Shown here piece after piece: positions 7,646 to 11,273 of a DNA stretch of 11,273 nt. This DNA is from Clostridiales bacterium (lineage in GTDB: Bacteria > Bacillota_A > Clostridia > Peptostreptococcales > Anaerovoracaceae). Location of the stretch: the NCBI GenBank assembly GCA_015058265.1, contig SVCR01000030.1, positions 1 through 11,273 of the forward strand. The letters run 5' to 3'. The first letter of the stretch is position 1. Each line of letters begins with the position of its first letter. Both the position numbers and the translations under genes were made by a program. The notes beneath the pieces were generated by a model. The model was not told the DNA's origin. It searched no databases and saw only the letters and a program-made list of their open reading frames with translations.

Positions 7646-8536
7646 CTAAATAATGCCGAGTTCCTTCATTGCTGCTGTCAGTCTCTGCAGGTTAGGCTCT
7701 TCCATGCGGTAAAGCGGTGATCTGATGATAGGATCACAGTAGCCCATCATTGCCAGAGCTTCTTTGACCGGGATAGGATTGACCTCGCAGAAGAGTGAAG
7801 CGATCAACTCGCTGTACTTGCACTGGAGAGCGGCTGCTCCTGCAACATCGCCATTCCAGAACTTAGTGCAGATGTCACGGGTCTCAGCAGGGATGACGTT
7901 CGAGAGAACTGAGATGACTCCCTTGCTGCCCATGGACAGGAACGGAACGATCTGATCGTCATTTCCTGAATAGATATCCAGCTTGTCACCGACCTTGGCG
8001 AAGGTCTCAACGATCTTGGAGATGTTTCCGTTGGCTTCCTTGATAGCTCCTACGTTGTCGATCTTAGCCAGCTCGACATATGTCGAAGGCTCAATATTGA
8101 GACCGGTCCTTGAAGGAACGTTGTAAGCGATGATAGGAACCTTGCTGACGCTCGCATACTCGCTGAACAGCTTGACGAGTCCCTTCTGTGTAGCCTTGTT
8201 GTAGTACGAGGTCACGATGAGGCAGGCATCTGCGCCGGCATCGCTCGCATACTTGGTGAGCTGTTTGCCGTATGCTGTGTCATTACTGCCTGTTCCTGCT
8301 ATGATCGGAACGCGGTGATCCGAACGCTCAACTGCGAATGTGATGCATTCCTTGTGCTCGGCATCGCTGAGGGTCGAACCCTCGCCGGTAGTTCCGGCGA
8401 TGACCAGAGCATCTACACCCTGCTCGATCTGCCAGTCGATCAGCTTACCGAACTGTTCATAATTGACTCCGTTCTCTGTCATCGGAGTGATAAGAGCAGT
8501 TGCTACTCCTTCAAAGATCGTGTTAGTTTTAGCCAT
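7646..8536 (-). CDS. dapA: 4-Hydroxy-tetrahydrodipicolinate synthase
   Basis: DapA condenses pyruvate with aspartate semialdehyde and is the committed step to lysine and diaminopimelate. The 296-residue TIM-barrel protein has ATALITPM (12-19) and GTTGEGSTLS (48-57) with the relay Thr. YYNKATQKG (111-119) carries the relay Tyr from the partner subunit. YNVPSRTG (138-145) holds Y138 and the substrate-binding R143, and AIKEANG (164-170) holds the Schiff-base lysine K166. AGGAGGT, an almost ideal ribosome binding site, lies about eight bases before the ATG. It is the first enzyme gene of the operon, directly downstream of the lysine riboswitch, so lysine should shut off the whole set. Confidence 0.97.
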   Translation of the reverse strand: MAKTNTIFEGVATALITPMTENGVNYEQFGKLIDWQIEQGVDALVIAGTTGEGSTLSDAEHKECITFAVERSDHRVPIIAGTGSNDTAYGKQLTKYASDAGADACLIVTSYYNKATQKGLVKLFSEYASVSKVPIIAYNVPSRTGLNIEPSTYVELAKIDNVGAIKEANGNISKIVETFAKVGDKLDIYSGNDDQIVPFLSMGSKGVISVLSNVIPAETRDICTKFWNGDVAGAAALQCKYSELIASLFCEVNPIPVKEALAMMGYCDPIIRSPLYRMEEPNLQRLTAAMKELGII

Positions 8537-8577
8537 TGTGTTTCTACCTCCTCAAATTTGAAACTTAATGTTTGAAA

Positions 8578-8616
8578 TTATGAGATGAGGCTATCGACAA
8601 GAGCTCTTTTTTTCAC
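8578..8616 (-). CDS. Possible 12-residue leader ORF before dapA
   Basis: A GTG at 8616 is preceded by AGGAG (8626-8622) at a 5-base spacing and would encode MKKRALVDSLIS, stopping with TAA 41 bases before dapA. It lies after the riboswitch terminator, so it would be translated only on readthrough mRNA. The ribosome binding site is as good as those of the real genes, but the peptide is very short and starts with GTG. It may be chance; coding evidence is limited to the site and spacing. Confidence 0.25.
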   Translation of the reverse strand: MKKRALVDSLIS

Positions 8617-8640
8617 CTGTACTCCTACGGCAATTGCTGT

Positions 8641-8680
8641 TATAAAACAAAAAACAGCCGACGCGGTGCAGGCTGCTTGA
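8641..8680 (-). terminator. Riboswitch-controlled intrinsic terminator
   Basis: CAGCC (8675-8671) pairs with GGCUG (8659-8655). The inner part adds a C-G pair and a G-U pair, and AAG/UUU extension at the base is possible. Six U residues (8654-8649) follow, then GUUUU. The hairpin starts about 35 bases after the aptamer P1 helix and about 100 bases before dapA. This is the expected expression platform of a transcription-attenuating lysine riboswitch. Confidence 0.8.
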
Positions 8681-8710
8681 CAAAACAAATCAACAAAAAG
8701 ATCTCTTATC

Positions 8711-8880
8711 AAGGATAGCTCTCCGCGTATTCGCGACAGTCGTACGGATCTTATTCCGTCCGCCCAGATCAGCCGGTGCTCCAGTCCCGCATCTCTTCGG
8801 CGCCAGTCCCTTTCACACATTCCCGCTCTGAAGCAGCATCCGGAACGGTTACTATTGACGAGGCGCGTCCTCTATCTCAA
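8711..8880 (-). ncRNA. Lysine riboswitch aptamer (L box)
   Basis: The leader of the lysine operon contains the conserved blocks of the lysine aptamer in the right order. GATAGAGG (8876-8869) opens it, AGTAAC follows, then GAAAGGGACTGGCGCCGAAG (8814-8795), ACTGTC (8740-8735) and GGAGAGCTATC (8724-8714). The 5' GATAG (8876-8872) pairs with the 3' CTATC (8718-8714) to close helix P1. These blocks closely match my recollection of the Bacillus subtilis lysC leader. Lysine binding should stabilise P1 and favour the downstream terminator, turning off dapA-dapB-ddh-lysA. The boundaries are approximate because I folded it by eye. Confidence 0.93.
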
Positions 8881-8888
8881 CGCTTTGG

Positions 8889-8917
8889 ATTTTAATATTA
8901 TTCGAAGAAAAAGTCAA
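8889..8917 (-). promoter_or_regulatory. Sigma-A promoter of the lysine operon
   Basis: TTGACT (8917-8912) and TAAAAT (8894-8889) are separated by exactly 17 bases, close to the housekeeping consensus. Transcription would start around 8883-8881, a few bases before the riboswitch P1 helix, so the leader is about 345 bases long. Confidence 0.85.
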
Positions 8918-8922
8918 CAATA

Positions 8923-8964
8923 TACGGGCCGGATTTTGTATTTTTTCACAAAATCCGGTCCGTA
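8923..8964 (-). terminator. Long hairpin after nfnB, probable transcript end
   Basis: Bases 8923-8939 and 8948-8964 are complementary over 17 positions, with one position that can only wobble (G-U in plus-strand RNA, A-C in minus-strand RNA), and enclose an 8-base loop. It lies 27 bases after the nfnB stop and only five bases before the -35 box of the lysine promoter. No U run follows on the minus strand (AUAUUG), so it may act as a non-canonical terminator or an mRNA 3' end protector rather than a textbook terminator. Confidence 0.55.
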
Positions 8965-8991
8965 AAGCTTCAAATACCGTATATTTCGACT

Positions 8992-10401
8992 CTATTTAGC
9001 TGACAGATATTCGTCAATTGAAGCAGCGGCGAGTTTGCCGGCGCCCATTGCCGAGATTACTGTAGCTGCTCCTGTGACCGCGTCTCCGCCGGCATACACG
9101 GCCTGACGGCTCGTCAGGCCGGCCTCGTCTACGACGATGCCGCCGCGCCTGTTAACCTCAAGTCCTTCAGTCGTGTTCTTGATCAGCGGGTTAGGGCTGG
9201 TTCCTATTGCCATGATGACTGCGTCGACATCGAGCTCGAATTCGCTGCCCTCGATAGGTACAGGTCTCCTTCTTCCCGATGCGTCAGGCTCTCCGAGCTC
9301 CATCTTGATGCATCTGATGCCTGTCACGAATCCGTTCTTAGGATCTCTCGGATCATCAGGGTTGTTGTATCCGAGGATCTCTACAGGATTGTTCAGCAGT
9401 CTGAAGTCGATGCCCTCTTCCTTGGCATGCTCGACTTCTTCTGCTCTTGCAGGAAGCTCTTCCATCGATCTTCTGTATACGATGTATACGTGATCCGCTC
9501 CCAGTCTCAGCGCTGTTCTCGCTGCGTCCATCGCTACGTTTCCGCCGCCTACTACCGCGACATTGCCGCCCTTCATGATCGGTGTCTTAGGGTCTTCTCT
9601 GAACGCCTTCATCAGATTCGATCTTGTCAGATACTCGTTAGCAGAGTATACTCCCTTCAGCGACTCGCCCGGGATGTTCATGAAGCTAGGCAGGCCTGCG
9701 CCTGAGCCGATGAATACCGCCTCATATCCCATATCGAAGAGCTCATCAACTGTAAGTGTCTTGCCGATGATGACGTTGGTCTCAAGATCTACTCCGAGTT
9801 CCTTGAGTCCTTCTACCTCTCTGGCTACGATCGCCTTAGGAAGTCTGAATTCAGGGATACCGTATACAAGTACTCCGCCTGCTGTGTGCAGAGCCTCGAA
9901 TACGGATACCTTGTATCCCTTCTTAGCAAGGTCTCCCGCGCAGGTCAGTCCCGAAGGGCCTGATCCGACTACTGCTACCTTGTGGCCGTTCGATGCAGGT
10001 ACTTCCGCCTTCTCTGTCGCGTTCGCATTGTGCCAGTCCGCTACGAATCTCTCAAGACGTCCGATCCCTACCGGCTCGAACTTCACGCCCATTGTGCACT
10101 TCGCTTCGCACTGTGTCTCCTGCGGACATACTCTTCCGCAGACTGCTGGCAGCGATGATGTCTTGTTGATCACCTGATATGCGCCTTCGTAATCCTTTTC
10201 CTTGATCTTCATGATGAAGTCAGGGATGTTTACGTTGACCGGGCATCCTGCCACGCACGGCTTGTTCTTGCAGTTAAGGCATCTCTGCGCCTCTGCCAGT
10301 GCGATCTCTTCTGTGTATCCCAGTGCTACCTCGTCAAAATTATGTGCACGCACCTGCGGATCCTGAGCAGGCATTTCGTGTTTCTTTGGGTCCAGTGCCA
10401 T
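8992..10401 (-). CDS. nfnB: NADPH-binding flavoprotein subunit NfnB (glutamate synthase small subunit/GltA-like)
   Basis: This 469-residue protein has two N-terminal four-cysteine clusters for [4Fe-4S] centres, C41-C44-C49-C53 and C88-C92-C98-C102. An FAD-binding VVGSGPSGLTCAGDL (144-158) follows, then GIPEFRLPK (181-189), and a second dinucleotide fold VAVVGGGNVAMD (281-292) for NADPH. A C-terminal YAGGDAVTGAATV block (436-448) binds flavin. The same architecture is called glutamate synthase small subunit, GltA or sulfide dehydrogenase alpha. I favour NfnB because the gene directly upstream is the matching NfnA and no large glutamate synthase subunit is present. NfnAB couples NADH and reduced ferredoxin to NADP+ reduction by electron bifurcation in anaerobes. 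The ATG at 10401 follows AAGGAGG. The gap from nfnA is 20 bases. Confidence 0.88.
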   Translation of the reverse strand: MALDPKKHEMPAQDPQVRAHNFDEVALGYTEEIALAEAQRCLNCKNKPCVAGCPVNVNIPDFIMKIKEKDYEGAYQVINKTSSLPAVCGRVCPQETQCEAKCTMGVKFEPVGIGRLERFVADWHNANATEKAEVPASNGHKVAVVGSGPSGLTCAGDLAKKGYKVSVFEALHTAGGVLVYGIPEFRLPKAIVAREVEGLKELGVDLETNVIIGKTLTVDELFDMGYEAVFIGSGAGLPSFMNIPGESLKGVYSANEYLTRSNLMKAFREDPKTPIMKGGNVAVVGGGNVAMDAARTALRLGADHVYIVYRRSMEELPARAEEVEHAKEEGIDFRLLNNPVEILGYNNPDDPRDPKNGFVTGIRCIKMELGEPDASGRRRPVPIEGSEFELDVDAVIMAIGTSPNPLIKNTTEGLEVNRRGGIVVDEAGLTSRQAVYAGGDAVTGAATVISAMGAGKLAAASIDEYLSAK

Positions 10402-10421
10402 TCCTCTTCCTCCTTTCAGTG

Positions 10422-11273
10422 CTATGCCTTCTCTGCCATCTTATACAGATTGCAGGTCTCTTCGTATGCATGTCTCTCATAGTCGAAGTACATGCGCCCT
10501 CTTGAGATAGCCTCGTCAAAGTCTACTTCGTATCCGTTGAAGTCAGGGCCGTCTACGCATGCGAACTTCATCTTGTCGCCCTCTTCTGTATGGACTGTCA
10601 GTCTGCATCCGCCGCACATTCCCGTTCCGTCGATCATGATAGGGCTCATCGATACTGTGATAGGCGCCTCATACTTCTTTGCAGTCAGCGTTACGAACTT
10701 CATCATCACAAGCGGTCCGATCGTGATGATCATGTCGAACTTCTCGCCTGATGACAGCATCTCATCGAGCGGGATCGTTACATTGCCCTTTCTTCCGTAT
10801 GTTCCGTCGTCTGTCATCACGATCAGCTTGTTGGAACACTCATTGAACTCGTCCTCGAGGATGACCAGATCCTCACTTCTGAATCCGATGATGCTTGTGA
10901 CATCTGCTCCCAGTCTGTGGAATTCCTGCGCTACAGGCATCGCGATAGCGCAGCCTACTCCGCCGCCTACGATGCACACTTTGTTGATACCTTCTGTCTC
11001 TGTTGCATTACCGAGCGGTCCCACGAAGTCCTGCAGGTATCCGCCTTCAGGTACGTGGTTCAGCATCTCGGTGGTCGCTCCGACCACCTGGAAGATGATC
11101 TTCACTGTTCCTTCTTCAGGATTTGTGCCTGCCACGGTCAGAGGGATCCTTTCGCCCTCTTCATCAACTCTCAGGATGATGAACTGTCCCGGCTTTGCCT
11201 TGCGTGCTACCAGCGGTGCTTCGATCTCCATCTGGGTCACGGTCGGTCTGAGAGACTTCCTTCTTACAATTTT
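10422..11273 (-). CDS. nfnA: Ferredoxin-NADP+ reductase-type subunit NfnA, 5' end outside the window
   Basis: The frame is open from 11273 to the TAG at 10422, 283 residues. A GTG at 11240 could be taken as the start, but the 11 residues before it (KIVRRKSLRPT) continue the N-terminal beta strand usual for this family. The true start is therefore probably only a few codons outside the window. RIPLTVAG is the FAD-binding strand, IVGGGVGCAIAMPVA binds NAD(H), and GMCGGCRLTV with FACVDGPDF supplies three cysteines of a [2Fe-2S] centre; characterised NfnA proteins use an Asp as fourth ligand, and the Asp in IDGTGMC fits. The family also includes sulfide dehydrogenase beta and dihydroorotate dehydrogenase electron-transfer subunits. 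It is co-transcribed with nfnB, 20 bases downstream, and acts in the cytoplasm. Confidence 0.88.
   Translation of the reverse strand, partial: KIVRRKSLRPTVTQMEIEAPLVARKAKPGQFIILRVDEEGERIPLTVAGTNPEEGTVKIIFQVVGATTEMLNHVPEGGYLQDFVGPLGNATETEGINKVCIVGGGVGCAIAMPVAQEFHRLGADVTSIIGFRSEDLVILEDEFNECSNKLIVMTDDGTYGRKGNVTIPLDEMLSSGEKFDMIITIGPLVMMKFVTLTAKKYEAPITVSMSPIMIDGTGMCGGCRLTVHTEEGDKMKFACVDGPDFNGYEVDFDEAISRGRMYFDYERHAYEETCNLYKMAEKA

Noticed and set aside
8547..8577. TTTCAAA direct repeat and TCAAATTTGA palindrome just before the dapA ribosome binding site
   Set aside because: Short AT-rich matches that could weakly mask the site, but they are too short and unstable to support a regulatory claim.
8578..8820. 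80-codon minus-strand open frame upstream of dapA
   Set aside because: It covers the lysine riboswitch core and the terminator, has no convincing ribosome binding site at its ATG, and its residues follow RNA structural motifs rather than a protein family.
10422..11240. GTG at 11240 as the start of nfnA
   Set aside because: The open frame and family-like N-terminal strand continue upstream to the window edge, so the true start lies outside.

Overview
The window looks like a chromosomal segment of an anaerobic, low-to-mid GC Bacillota (Clostridia-type) bacterium. The reasons are strong AGGAGG-type ribosome binding sites, a lysine (L-box) riboswitch of the Bacillota type, the diaminopimelate dehydrogenase route to lysine, and an NfnAB-type ferredoxin/NAD(P)H oxidoreductase typical of fermentative anaerobes. 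Every supported gene lies on the minus strand, so the window is read here from high to low coordinates.

Right end (11273-8992): nfnA (5' end just outside the window) and nfnB, a flavin/iron-sulfur pair that probably interconverts NADH, NADPH and reduced ferredoxin. A long hairpin at 8923-8964 follows.

Middle (8917-4462): a lysine biosynthesis operon. A consensus-like sigma-A promoter (8889-8917) drives a leader with a recognisable lysine riboswitch (about 8714-8876) and an intrinsic terminator (8641-8680). Then come dapA, dapB, ddh and lysA with short gaps (26-51 bases), closed by a GC-rich hairpin at 4462-4487. These four enzymes cover every step from aspartate semialdehyde to lysine by the one-step dehydrogenase variant. 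They use NADPH (Ddh, and NADPH or NADH for DapB), which the neighbouring NfnAB could help supply; that link is inference.

Left of that (4440-2543): a two-gene unit, an EamA/DMT-family transporter and a MYG1/UPF0160-family protein, joined by a 4-base ATGA overlap. Two inverted repeats lie in its upstream region and a terminator hairpin follows.

Left end (2533-1): an extended -10 promoter overlapping the tail of that terminator, then a TraX-family membrane protein and, 23 bases on, a secreted M6-type metallopeptidase whose 3' end runs out of the window at base 1.

I saw no tRNA, rRNA, CRISPR array, insertion sequence or phage gene. Most of the window is ordinary metabolism. The less understood parts are the TraX plus M6 peptidase pair, the transporter plus MYG1 pair, and details of the lysine leader.
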